In this document: in pieces, positions 1 to 9,172 of the stretch
How positions within the stretch are numbered: the first letter of the stretch is position 1
How the letters are laid out: every line of letters starts with the position of its first letter
Source: Melampsora larici-populina 98AG31
Lineage: Eukaryota; Basidiomycota; Pucciniomycetes; Pucciniales; Melampsoraceae
Direction of reading: 5' to 3'
NCBI RefSeq assembly: GCF_000204055.1
Contig: NW_006768771.1
Location: forward strand, 1,699,681-1,763,680
DNA length: 64,000 bases
Program-made: the position numbers and the translations under genes
Notes under the pieces: generated by a model
Database searches by the model: none
Told to the model about the DNA's origin: nothing
The model's input: only the letters and a program-made list of their open reading frames with translations

Positions 1-2159
1 CTGCTCAAATTACTTGGAGTTATGCTTCATGATGGTCTTGTAGTTGCTGGAAGAGTAAGAGGATTTGATCAATTATTCACGTTATCTTGAGAAATATATA
101 ATAGGTGCATTCAAACCTGACCCGGTGGACTTTTTGGCTGGAAGCTGTCAAGAACTGTCAATGGATACACAAAGTTACCACCAGAAAAGCAACTGGGTAA
201 CCAGGTTTTTGTGTCAACCAGGTTAGGTTTGAACATGGCTAACAAGAGACTTATGCTTTGCCAAACAGTGTTTGAATCTCTTTGTTTTGTGTCATCAACA
301 GCTCAACACATCATAAATATCATCCCAGAAATTATTTCAGCCATTGGTTCTTGGATTTTGATGGATATATACGGTATGGATGTGCTAAAGACAATATCCT
401 CTCATCAGCATGATGAGCAACAGGCTAGAGATAGAAATAAAGAGCAAGATATATCAAGTAGGTCAATTGCTCTTGAAACTTGCTTGGATATTAATCAGGG
501 ATTTCTTCATCATATTGTGTGTTGATTGCTTTGTTGAAGGTGCAGTAAACCTGCCAGAACAAAAACTGAGCCAGGGTTGACAGGAAATGTAAAGGAAGGG
601 GAAGGAGTGTGCCACACTGGCTAACTGTGATAGACTGAGAATAGGAAGGGTAGAGGGTGGATTGTCCTCTTTAACAAGAATGTGGCTGACAATTCACAGT
701 CCTTACCCAGATCAAATGAGCCTTGTGAATACAGCTTCAGATTGAAGCAAAATCAAAGGTCTGAAGGCATATGATCAAGTACACTGGACTTCAGATGTTT
801 TAATGCCCACTGGGAGCCGGCTTCTGGAAACAAGAATACAGTAAGGAGCTACTGTGATGTCACCAGCACAAACAATGTGCCAGCCATTGAGTCGCGTGTT
901 GTTACAGCACATTGCTGTGCTGTTTACCATTTTTGGGAAGCATCTCTTTTAATCTACCTTTACTTTCACCAGGACACTTACTTCCCTCATATTGATTCTA
1001 TAAATAGTAAGTTATTGAACTCTGACTTTCCACTTCATATTATCCTTCCTCAAAGATTTTAAAATATCTCTGAAAGGTATTCTCACAATCTGAGATTTTT
1101 TATATACATCATTGGATACTAATTTTGGCCCACCCACCTCACCCTCATATCTTGTCATGACTTTCAAGCCGCCCCATAGCGGACCTTTTTTAAAGCCTTT
1201 GAAACAATTGCTTATGTACATAACTATTTCCACTATATGTCATTTTAGTATGCCTTATAATTAGGGCTCTACCCCCCAATTCTGGCTAACCCCTCGCATT
1301 GCGAGTTTAGCACAGATCACCTCAAGCTCCCAAACCTGTTTTATTCCATTCCAGGTCTGATAATTCTTATTCTTGTCAGATATCTTCATTCTTGATATAT
1401 GTATGTAAAGGAGCACCCAGCGGATGCTCTTTGAACACAGATTGCAACATATCCTCAATATGCAAAATCAAGATAACTTGTCATGTGGTCAAAGATAATG
1501 ATGAGGATCCAAAGTGAAAATATTCCTCCAAGATCTTGTTCAGGTTTTATGATGAACAAAAAAACCTCCTGGTTGTTGTTGTTAAGGTCACAAGAACGGA
1601 GGAAGAGCATCAGCCATTGTATTCATACAATGTGATGGCACCTTCAATTCAAGATTGTCACACTCAAGCAGATGAGGTTTGTGGCCCCAAGATATGGCAT
1701 CAATAATTGTCTGTCTTCATTTGTCACAATCTGACAAAGATTGAAATTTGATTTTTTGGAAGATATGATTTTGTCTCCAGGATGGTTCGGTAAATATGTA
1801 TTCCGACAGTGAATTGGTTCATTTTGGTCTCTTCTTGGATTGTAACATATCGCGTTAAAACAACTATGATATGTGATCCGAGATGCAAATAAAAAAGAGA
1901 TTGTGATTGACTCAAGGACAAGCTACCAGCAAAGTTTGCCCCCACATTGTAAAATCATTGCAATGAAAGCATTTGGGAAGGCGTTCATAAAAGGTCTTTA
2001 CTCTGATCATCAAATCGTTCAAAATGAATCAAGTGGAAGCAGCTCTGAGCAAAACATTTTACGTGGGTTTGTAATATGTGTGTATCTACCACCATAAGCC
2101 AACTACAATGTGGTTGTGAACCCATTTTCAATATTACTAACGTTGGAAATATCTTCATA
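1..2159. other. Unassigned AT-rich stretch, no convincing gene
   Basis: No gene can be supported here. The longest open stretch (211-525, +) has an open upstream frame back to a TGA near 100, but its translation has no domain I recognise and no start context or splice signals that link it to neighbours. Other open stretches are short and on both strands. The stretch could contain decayed element sequence; a short fragment of an older gene near 1-100 (plus strand, frame 1) cannot be excluded. Confidence 0.4.
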
Positions 2160-2936
2160 TTATATCTGTGACTCCTCGTCTAGGAGGTGTTTGTAATATC
2201 GGCGCGGGGCGAACATCAACTTCATAGCAAACCCCCATGAGATCCCCAATTTGACGAGATCCTTGACATTGAATATATCCGGGAATAGGAAATAGTGAAA
2301 ATTGTGAAGATTGTTTTCTAATAATATGGCCTTTAGCGTCTGTATATGATCCTCGGGTATCCCGGCAAAAAGGAGATAGTTCTCTAAGCTCCAGTGCGCC
2401 TTGAGCCGGTCAAATTCATCGTTATCGAGGGCGATGTTGTAATTTTGTGCCTCGGCATAGCCACCTTGGGGTAATGGTGAGAGGTCTTCGTCCTTCACTC
2501 GTTTTGTAGACCCATTTTGCAGATCACTGCTGTCGGGAAGATCCGCATAATCTATCTGTAACTTTTCATCTAATAGGTGTTGGTAATATCGCCGCGCATG
2601 GACCATCAAGTCAATCGCGAAGCCCCATGAGATGTTCATTGTGACGAGTTGAGTGGCATTCAATATTGATGGGAAGATGAAATAAAAAAAACTGTTGAGA
2701 CGTTGTTTTGATAGCACAACCTTGAGCTCGTCGATGCGATCGGGTGGTATCTCAGCGTAGAGGAGATAATCGTCCAAGCTGGACTGCGACTTCATGCGGT
2801 CAAGTTCATTACGATCGATGGTGATGTTGTAATTTTGCGCCTCGGCGTAGGTGCCTCGGGAAGCAGGTGGGTGGTATTCATTTTTCATTCTTTTGGTCAA
2901 TCCACAGGTCAGGAAAGGAGGGCGATCGCTCGACAC
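2160..2936 (-). CDS. Tandem SAM-like domain protein, 258 aa
   Basis: Single-exon ORF of 258 residues made of two diverged copies of one domain. Corresponding positions are exactly 130 residues apart: the YAEAQNYNI motif is at residues 30 and 160, ISWGFA at 102 and 232, and RRYYxHLLDE at 115 and 245. Each copy is a helical module of about 115 residues with a central S-L-x-x-Y-L-L-x-A-x-I-P-x-D pattern, which resembles a SAM-type five-helix fold (inference). There is no signal peptide, membrane segment or catalytic motif. The start at 2936 is the only ATG that keeps the short leader matching the leader of repeat 2 (TKRxKxE). The retroelement tail at 3247 lies about 310 bp upstream of the start. 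A related domain piece is found in the inverted-repeat element at 31.3-33.7 kb. The function is unknown; I am confident that it codes for protein because the repeats are conserved at protein level. Confidence 0.75.
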   Translation of the reverse strand: MSSDRPPFLTCGLTKRMKNEYHPPASRGTYAEAQNYNITIDRNELDRMKSQSSLDDYLLYAEIPPDRIDELKVVLSKQRLNSFFYFIFPSILNATQLVTMNISWGFAIDLMVHARRYYQHLLDEKLQIDYADLPDSSDLQNGSTKRVKDEDLSPLPQGGYAEAQNYNIALDNDEFDRLKAHWSLENYLLFAGIPEDHIQTLKAILLENNLHNFHYFLFPDIFNVKDLVKLGISWGFAMKLMFAPRRYYKHLLDEESQI

Positions 2937-3246
2937 TATCTAGACTTTATTGTCGAGATGGTCTTCTGAATCGATGGCGAAACATGACTCAGTGTATGGT
3001 TGTTTCAAGATTAGGGGAAAGGACGTTGGACGCACGAGGTAAGAAATGCTTTGTGTAGCTATCAGCGTGATAGCGACGCGGCGACTTGGTGGCTGGCGCG
3101 ATGTTGTTTTCGACAAACTCGAGAGAGGGTTGCGACAAGATCAATATTCAGGATCGCTGTTGAAATCGGCGTGCGGCCCCAGCGAGGGCCACGCGGCGGG
3201 CTGCTTATGTACCTTAAGCCCGTCGCCAGCTCGTCCGCCGCCAACC

Positions 3247-6200
3247 TTTTTTTTTTTTTTTTTTTTTTTTTTATTTCATTGTTTTAAGTGTTTTTGTAGC
3301 CGTTAGGCTATCAAACACTCTTTAATATGTCCAGCACCTGTAAAACCCCTCTGGCTGTGTCAGGGGAAAGGGTTGCTGTTGGCTGTTTCATCTATTATAC
3401 ATGTTTTATGGTATTGTCGTGGTAACATAGGGCGATGAAGTATGGGGCAGAATAAGGAGTTTAAAAAGGAACAAATTACTCTGATGGTTGGTGTCTGTTC
3501 GACGGTAGTGGTTGGTCCATGGCTTTCGCCCAGGTCCATCGGTTAGCAAACCTCCATGTGGAGTTGCAATAGTTGGCGATCAGTTGAAAGCAGTTGGGGT
3601 TTGATAGGATGTGCTTGTCCAATTTAGCTTTATGTTCATGTAGTGCGTGTTCGAGTATGTTCCGGTATTGTTCGTGAGATTGACAAATGAAAAGAAAATG
3701 TTCAACATTTTCTATGCCTGCTTGGCAGTCACATAAAGTGTCAGTAGCTTGTACAAAGCGGTTTAAGTATGATCGAAGTGGTACGTGGCCTGATCTGATT
3801 TGCGTTATGGTGGCGACCTCGTGCTTCAGAAGCTTTGAGAGTCCATCGAGGTGTTTCTTAGGGTTGGGCTTATGTCCTAATTGCTTTGTTTCTTTGTCGT
3901 CGAAAAAAGCAGCTTGTTCAGTTCTCCATTCGTTGATAGCCGAGATGAAAGCTGCTGTGTTGGGAGTGTTAGTAAAGTTATCTGGGAGTGATTTTTTAGC
4001 TAATGAGTTAGCGATCTTGTCCGCTTCTTCGTTTCCTGGTATCCCTTTGTGTCCTGGGCACCAGCGTATTGTGATGCGCATTTGCGGGAATCCTTGATGC
4101 AAACATTTGAGAATTTTGAAGGTTTTGTGTCGATTATCGAGGGATGAGACTGAGGAGGAGTTTGATTGCAGGTCTTTCACTACGCCTTGGTTGTCGAGGA
4201 CTATGGTAGTTCTTCGCGTATTCTGTGTTGCCTGTTCAAGAGCCATCGTAAGACCTAATTGGACTCCACGGTATTCCGCTTGGTAGATGCCATGGGATCT
4301 TGCTGGACCTAGATGTTCAGATTTGAAAGATTTGGTGTTAGCGCACCATGCGGCCGCAGCCGTGGTTTTTGTTGGGATTCTCGAGCCGTCCGAGAATATC
4401 AGTAGGTGCTGTGTGGACGGCTTGAGTTGAAGCATGTTCATTTTTGCTGTGTCTTCGTTTTCTTGGATAACTGTCGAATAGTTTGGTGGCTTGATCAGAG
4501 TCGAAGCTGGATCAACGGGGAGTTGGACAACGAACTCCTCAAATCTGCTATGGAGTGGGTGTTGGAAGAATGAGTGGAAAGGATCTTTGTGACTCTTCGG
4601 GGTCGAGTGTTGTGCTTGTTGGACAAGGTGAAAGTAGGGGTGTGAGGTGGACTTAGCTAATGAGCGCGCCATGAAATTCAGTGCTTTGCTCTGAAGGCAA
4701 GCTTTGGGAGGTGTGAGGTGGAGATCATGTCGTAGAAAGACTGTCGGAGTGGTGTTGAGGGCGCCCAGAGCGGCTCGAGCACAGATGTTGTCAATGACCG
4801 TAAGCTGCTCTACAAGAAACACAGGTGGCTCCATAGGAAGCCAGGCCATTGCGCCATAATCTGTTGCCGCGTGGATTGTCGTTGTCATGAGTATCTTGAG
4901 AAGTTTGGGCGGAATGCCCCATCCTGTCTTTGACAGACCAGCGAGGAAGCCTGCCCGTTGTCGCCCCTTGGCTATCACGTCAAGGCGTTGTTGTTTGAAG
5001 GTCAGTTTGTTGTCTATCTTTACCCCAAGCCACTTGGCTGAGGATGAAGGTTCGATTTTTTTCCTATCGGCGAAATCGATTGTGGGGGTTATTTCGTGTT
5101 GTTGGAGGCTGAAGAGGACCCAGAAGGTCTTCTTCGTGTCGAAAATGGCGCCATGGTCACGTGCCCATTGCTGCTGTCGATATGAGAGGGTTCTCATCTG
5201 AGAGCCGAGTTGGTGTGTGTCTCTTGCTGACAATAACAGCACCACGTCGTCGATGAAGCCTAAAGCCGACGCTGTGGAAATCTTGTCAGTTATCTCCAGG
5301 AGCGAAGAGTTGTAGAGAAGGTATAGAAGTGGCGAGAGAGGTGAGCCTTGCGGTAGCCCATGGCTAAGTGTGAAGGGTTTTGATTCAAACCCATTGAATG
5401 TGAGAACTGTCGAGCGTGCGGTTAGGAAATCGTAGATGACATTGAGTGTCTGCGTGCTGATCCCTTTCTTTTCGAGTGTGTCGAGTAGTCGTGGATGATG
5501 TACTGAGGGAAATTCTGATTTTACGTCTGCGAACAGAGCGCCTACAACCTTACCCTTTGACCATTCCATCTTGATCCACGAGATCAAGTGGACCAGGGCC
5601 TCCTGACTAGACCTGTCGGGGCGTCCTCCGTAGTGTCCTTCGTGGAGCATCTTGAGTTTCTCGGCGTAGCCAGATAGATGAGTGGTGAGTAGTTTTTCGT
5701 AAATCTTGCTTAGCGTCACAAGAAGCGCTATTGGTCGATAGGCTGATGCCTGGGTGTAATCCGGTTTTCCTGGCTTTGGGATCATCACCGTAACTGCTCT
5801 TTTCCATGCTCGAGGAACAATGCCAGTAATGGTAATGCATTGAAAAAGAAATTTAACATGTGACTTCACCTTGTCCCAGATGAGCTTCCAAACCCAGTTT
5901 TGGATTCCATCTCCTCCAGGCGCTTTCTTGGGTGGTATGTCGTTGATTATTGATGCTAGGTTCTCGTGTGTGATTATTGACAGAAATGGGGGAGTTGTTG
6001 CCTCTGTAGGTCGGTCCTGGTCAGCCAGTGGGAAGTCCAGGTGGTTCGTGTTGTCCAGTCGGCACGGCGCAGTAGCTACACATGTGGCCGCGAAAAGCGC
6101 TTCCGCTTTTTCCTCGTTGGTAGAGCATGTCTTTCCGTCCTCTGTGATGATGGTACTTACTAACGAAGAAGCTTTGCGTCCTGATGCTATGCGTTTGGCT

Positions 6201-7027
6201 TGGAAGAGGTTGGTGTGATCAACCCCGGAGAGGAATCGTCTCCAAGAATTCTCCTTAGCCTTATCAATGGCATGGTTGAAGGCGTTACGGGCTTTCTTGT
6301 AGGCGTTGTGAGATTCTTCGGTGCGGTTCTTTTTTGATAAACGTCGAAGTCGTGAGGCCTCCTTGCGGAGCGGATCTAAGATCTCCGGTCTCCACCAAGC
6401 TTTGTGCTTGCCGTACACTGCTTTTTTGGGTGAGTTTTCGTTTAAGGCTTTGATTATGGAGGTTCGTAGTGATTCGTCAAAGTTTTCGATTTCGTTTCGT
6501 GTTACTAGTGGGCAAAGTTGTGGAAGGGAGGATGTTAGATCACCTTTGAGGTCAGCAGCATTTACCTTATTCCAATTCCGTCTTTCGCGGGATTGGGAAA
6601 TGGAAATGGTCTCATCGCCTAATCTTGTGGAGAAGATGGTGATGAGTGCTTGGTGGTCTGATTGATGGTTAGTGATATCTTGTTCGTCTATGAAACATGT
6701 GATGGTTGCGTCGTCGAAGTCCTCGTTGACCCATACTTGGTCAATTGAGGTTCCTTCGGTGTTCATTGATCTCACTCCAAAGGTTGGAATACCTTTTGGA
6801 GACCGCAGACTAAGGCCCCAGTCTGTGAGCATGTCAATCAACTTTTCGGCGTCTTTGTCGTTTAGTTTACTGTGGCTCGGATTCCACAAGGGGGAGTGGA
6901 GGTTAGCATCGGTGGTACAGATTGTTGGAAGAAGTTGGGTTGTCAATGGAGCGGTTTTGAGCATGTCGACGAAAGCTTCAAAGCCGTCCAGGGTTTTTTG
7001 AGGGTTATAATCTGAAGTCTCTCTCTC
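3247..7027 (-). mobile_element. Tad/LINE-type non-LTR retrotransposon, 5'-truncated
   Basis: The element is on the minus strand. Its 3' end is marked by a 26-nt T run at 3247-3272 (a poly(A) tail on the element strand), followed inward by about 200 bp of 3' UTR and a long ORF with endonuclease remnant, reverse transcriptase, RNase H and a terminal Cys-rich motif. The 5' end is not clear: the ORF stays open up to the MITE boundary at 7027, but the first half of the endonuclease is missing, so the copy is 5'-truncated or cut by the MITE. No target-site duplication could be matched. Confidence 0.85.
3476..7027 (-). CDS. LINE ORF2: endonuclease (partial) - RT - RNase H polyprotein
   Basis: Long uninterrupted ORF; the first ATG is at 6964 (1162 aa), and the frame is open upstream to the MITE edge, so it is treated as 5'-partial. 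Counted from that ATG: the C-terminal half of an exonuclease-endonuclease-phosphatase domain (TDANLHSPLWNP near residue 18, SDHQAL near 100); reverse transcriptase from about 400 (YRPIALL, FADVKSEFP near 476, LPQGSPLSP, GFIDDVVLL near 573); RNase H near 850-985 (FSDGSRI, CPGHKGIPGNEEAD); and a Cys/His-rich end CDCQAGIENVEHFLFIC near 1080. The protein copies element RNA by target-primed reverse transcription (family knowledge). The catalytic Asp residues of the RT and the RNase H residues are present. An intact frame of this length suggests a young copy. Confidence 0.9.
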   Translation of the reverse strand, partial: ERETSDYNPQKTLDGFEAFVDMLKTAPLTTQLLPTICTTDANLHSPLWNPSHSKLNDKDAEKLIDMLTDWGLSLRSPKGIPTFGVRSMNTEGTSIDQVWVNEDFDDATITCFIDEQDITNHQSDHQALITIFSTRLGDETISISQSRERRNWNKVNAADLKGDLTSSLPQLCPLVTRNEIENFDESLRTSIIKALNENSPKKAVYGKHKAWWRPEILDPLRKEASRLRRLSKKNRTEESHNAYKKARNAFNHAIDKAKENSWRRFLSGVDHTNLFQAKRIASGRKASSLVSTIITEDGKTCSTNEEKAEALFAATCVATAPCRLDNTNHLDFPLADQDRPTEATTPPFLSIITHENLASIINDIPPKKAPGGDGIQNWVWKLIWDKVKSHVKFLFQCITITGIVPRAWKRAVTVMIPKPGKPDYTQASAYRPIALLVTLSKIYEKLLTTHLSGYAEKLKMLHEGHYGGRPDRSSQEALVHLISWIKMEWSKGKVVGALFADVKSEFPSVHHPRLLDTLEKKGISTQTLNVIYDFLTARSTVLTFNGFESKPFTLSHGLPQGSPLSPLLYLLYNSSLLEITDKISTASALGFIDDVVLLLSARDTHQLGSQMRTLSYRQQQWARDHGAIFDTKKTFWVLFSLQQHEITPTIDFADRKKIEPSSSAKWLGVKIDNKLTFKQQRLDVIAKGRQRAGFLAGLSKTGWGIPPKLLKILMTTTIHAATDYGAMAWLPMEPPVFLVEQLTVIDNICARAALGALNTTPTVFLRHDLHLTPPKACLQSKALNFMARSLAKSTSHPYFHLVQQAQHSTPKSHKDPFHSFFQHPLHSRFEEFVVQLPVDPASTLIKPPNYSTVIQENEDTAKMNMLQLKPSTQHLLIFSDGSRIPTKTTAAAAWCANTKSFKSEHLGPARSHGIYQAEYRGVQLGLTMALEQATQNTRRTTIVLDNQGVVKDLQSNSSSVSSLDNRHKTFKILKCLHQGFPQMRITIRWCPGHKGIPGNEEADKIANSLAKKSLPDNFTNTPNTAAFISAINEWRTEQAAFFDDKETKQLGHKPNPKKHLDGLSKLLKHEVATITQIRSGHVPLRSYLNRFVQATDTLCDCQAGIENVEHFLFICQSHEQYRNILEHALHEHKAKLDKHILSNPNCFQLIANYCNSTWRFANRWTWAKAMDQPLPSNRHQPSE

Positions 7028-7469
7028 GAGGACCCAGGAATGCGCCTACAGAGGTATCTGATGAAACCTGTTTTTCAGTTTTTGGGCTCTACACAACACA
7101 CCACTCCTTGTCTCAAGGTCCAGAGCACTTCAAAAGATGCGCATGGACTAGGGCTATCAAATGAGCCTACTCCCAGCCCCTCAACTCCCCTCACTTTCGC
7201 GCAAAATCGATTGGCGCAATTTTTTTTCGTGCCTCCAAGGCCTGATTCCGACGTTCGATTTTAAGGCTCTTTTTGACCGTTACATCCCATTATCTCAGGA
7301 AGTATTGGTGCTATGAGGTTGAAAGCTAGCTTAAACGAAAGCCTTTAATGTCACGCACATTTTGCACTACTGTAGGTGCTGTGAATGTGTCGTTTAGTGC
7401 CCTCAAAACCCGCCAACAAAACGTCGGAATTTACATCAGATACCTCTGTAGGCGCATTCCTGAGTCCTC
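7028..7469. mobile_element. MITE with 35-36 bp terminal inverted repeats
   Basis: Positions 7028-7063 and 7434-7469 are inverted copies of each other (core beginning CAGGAATGCGCC and ending TATCTGATG) with one mismatch; the inner 29 bp (7035-7063 / 7434-7462) match perfectly. The total is 442 bp with no ORF of interest. Both flanks are TCTCTC (7022-7027 and 7470-7475), a possible 6-bp target duplication, though the sequence is low-complexity. The superfamily is unknown. Confidence 0.8.
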
Positions 7470-7861
7470 TCTCTCGCGTTCTCACGAGGGAGGGTGAGGG
7501 ACTGGTGAGTTTTGGTTCGCCCCGCTTGAATCAGAAGATGCAAAGGGTTTGAAATCTTACATGGATGTTATCAGTGTCAATTTGATCATCTCTAGACCGA
7601 TCCCAAAAATCTGATAAAACTTTTTTTAAGAAACTTGCAAAGAGGGAAGAGATTGCAAACCTATAACATGCCACACCACTTGAAAATCATCCTCAATGGC
7701 TGTCATCAAAAACATCGGGTTCCATGAAGTCCTGAAGAATATTATGTCACAAACAGATGAATGCGGCACGCAGATTACCATCTTGGGCAATAAATTTGCG
7801 ACCTGATCAAACAAACCTCAGTCATCTGTACTCCCAAGAAAATATTATTGATATCTGCGTA
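7470..7861. other. Gap between MITE and copia element
   Basis: About 390 bp with no supported gene. A short minus-strand open stretch (7626-7814) has no recognisable domain. The region ends at the copy of the 5-bp target duplication that precedes the copia element. Confidence 0.4.
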
Positions 7862-7866
7862 TTTCC

Positions 7867-8232
7867 TGTTATGGCTGAAGCAGCTAGGCACCGTAGGTGA
7901 CTAGGCTAATCTCACCCATTCTCGGTTTAGCCCAGGTGGAAGATCTAGGTTGTTAGATCAGGGCTGGTTTCTTTCTTCTTTGTTTGCGTCATTGTTGTTA
8001 GTGCTTAGGTGAAACACGTTTCACATAAATAGTTCTGTTTTCTTCCTAAAACTTATTTTGCTTTTCTCTATTGTCACAAACTATTTGTTTCGGTAGATTT
8101 CACTAACAACTAGTTTCACTAGGTAGATTACATTTTCATTTCATGCAATTGTCACAAACTATTTGTTTTGGTAGATTTCACTAAGATTAGTTTCACTAGT
8201 TTTATTGTGTTTCATCATCTTTTGTCTCTACA
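7867..8232 (+). repeat. 5' LTR of copia element
   Basis: 366 bp, TGTTATGG...CTCTACA. It contains two copies of a roughly 50-bp segment that starts ATTGTCACAAACTATTTG. It differs from the 3' LTR at only about six sites; three are TCG in the 3' LTR and TTG (either strand) here. The gag ATG follows the LTR by 4 nt, in the position where a primer binding site is expected. Confidence 0.97.
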
Positions 8233-8236
8233 GGTT

Positions 8237-9172
8237 ATGAGCTTTACCATACCAGACGACTCAGATATTTCATTCGAATCCGCAAATTCACACAATACCG
8301 TTTTAGACAATCAAACTTCTTCCTCTGACAATCAACTTATCGTTTCAAACCCTTACGCCACGACTATCGAACCCCTTGATCCAGAATCGATGAATCCCGA
8401 AATGGAGACCCAAGTTGCTGGAACGAATCAATCTCAAACTGCTCCTGGAGTCAATAATTCCCAGAACTTGCAGCAGATTTTAAACCAGCAGTCCATTACC
8501 AACGCTCCTCAAATGGTTCATCAGACAATTACCAATGTGTTTACTATCACTGGAAGTGAAAACACTGATTCTTGGATCGTCAGGACAAAGAATTGCCAAG
8601 TTAAACTGGCAAGTCTTGTTTCACTCACCGCGGACGGTTCGAACTTCGACGTATGGGATGCTGATATTCAGGAATATCTGGAGACCATGACCGGATGCAT
8701 CGACTACTTACATCCGGCTGCTATTCCTTTAGTATCTGGCTGGAGAGAAGACATAGCTCGAGGAATCAACGGCTTATTTCACTGGACCGTTGATAAGCAC
8801 ATCAGTATGCGTCTCAAGGAGCATTCAAGTGTTCCATCAGCTCGTTACGCCTGGCTTAAAAGTCAGTTTTCCGGTCAAACATTTGCTGGTCGAATGTCCC
8901 TATTGGATCAATTCATTTCAATCAAATACGATCCTTCTTCAACGACAGTAGATGCTCATGTTCACTCAGCTTCGACTTTACGACGAAAGTTGGAGAGATC
9001 TGGGATGTTTATACCGGACGACGTCTTTGCTGGGGTTTTATTGAACAGCGTTCCTCAAGATTTCCCTGATGTCACCAATACATTTGAAGCTATGATTATC
9101 AACGACCCTTGTTCCATCGTCAACTCTTCTTCTATGGTCAGAGCCATCGGAGCTGCCGACGTAGCTCATTGA
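8237..9172 (+). CDS. gag: copia Gag-like region, ended by an in-frame TGA
   Basis: ATG at 8237 directly after the 5' LTR; an earlier in-frame ATG at 8168 lies inside the LTR and is unlikely to be used. The 311-residue product is a Gag-type protein: a low-complexity N-terminus rich in Asn, Gln and Ser, then the conserved region around residues 130-290 typical of copia Gag (WDADIQEYLE, WLKSQFSG). It forms the virus-like particle that packages element RNA (family knowledge). The TGA at 9170-9172 is in frame with the downstream zinc knuckle and protease (9293 lies 352 codons from the ATG), so it is a nonsense mutation inside gag-pol rather than a natural boundary. TGA would derive from CGA by a single C-to-T change. 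Confidence 0.85.
   Translation: MSFTIPDDSDISFESANSHNTVLDNQTSSSDNQLIVSNPYATTIEPLDPESMNPEMETQVAGTNQSQTAPGVNNSQNLQQILNQQSITNAPQMVHQTITNVFTITGSENTDSWIVRTKNCQVKLASLVSLTADGSNFDVWDADIQEYLETMTGCIDYLHPAAIPLVSGWREDIARGINGLFHWTVDKHISMRLKEHSSVPSARYAWLKSQFSGQTFAGRMSLLDQFISIKYDPSSTTVDAHVHSASTLRRKLERSGMFIPDDVFAGVLLNSVPQDFPDVTNTFEAMIINDPCSIVNSSSMVRAIGAADVAH

Noticed and set aside
3046..3306. ORFs running into the T run (FFFFFFF)
   Set aside because: They read through the poly(A) tail of the LINE and have no independent support.
8168..8236. Earlier in-frame ATG for copia gag
   Set aside because: It lies inside the 5' LTR; transcription normally starts within the LTR, and the ATG at 8237 directly after the LTR is the natural start.
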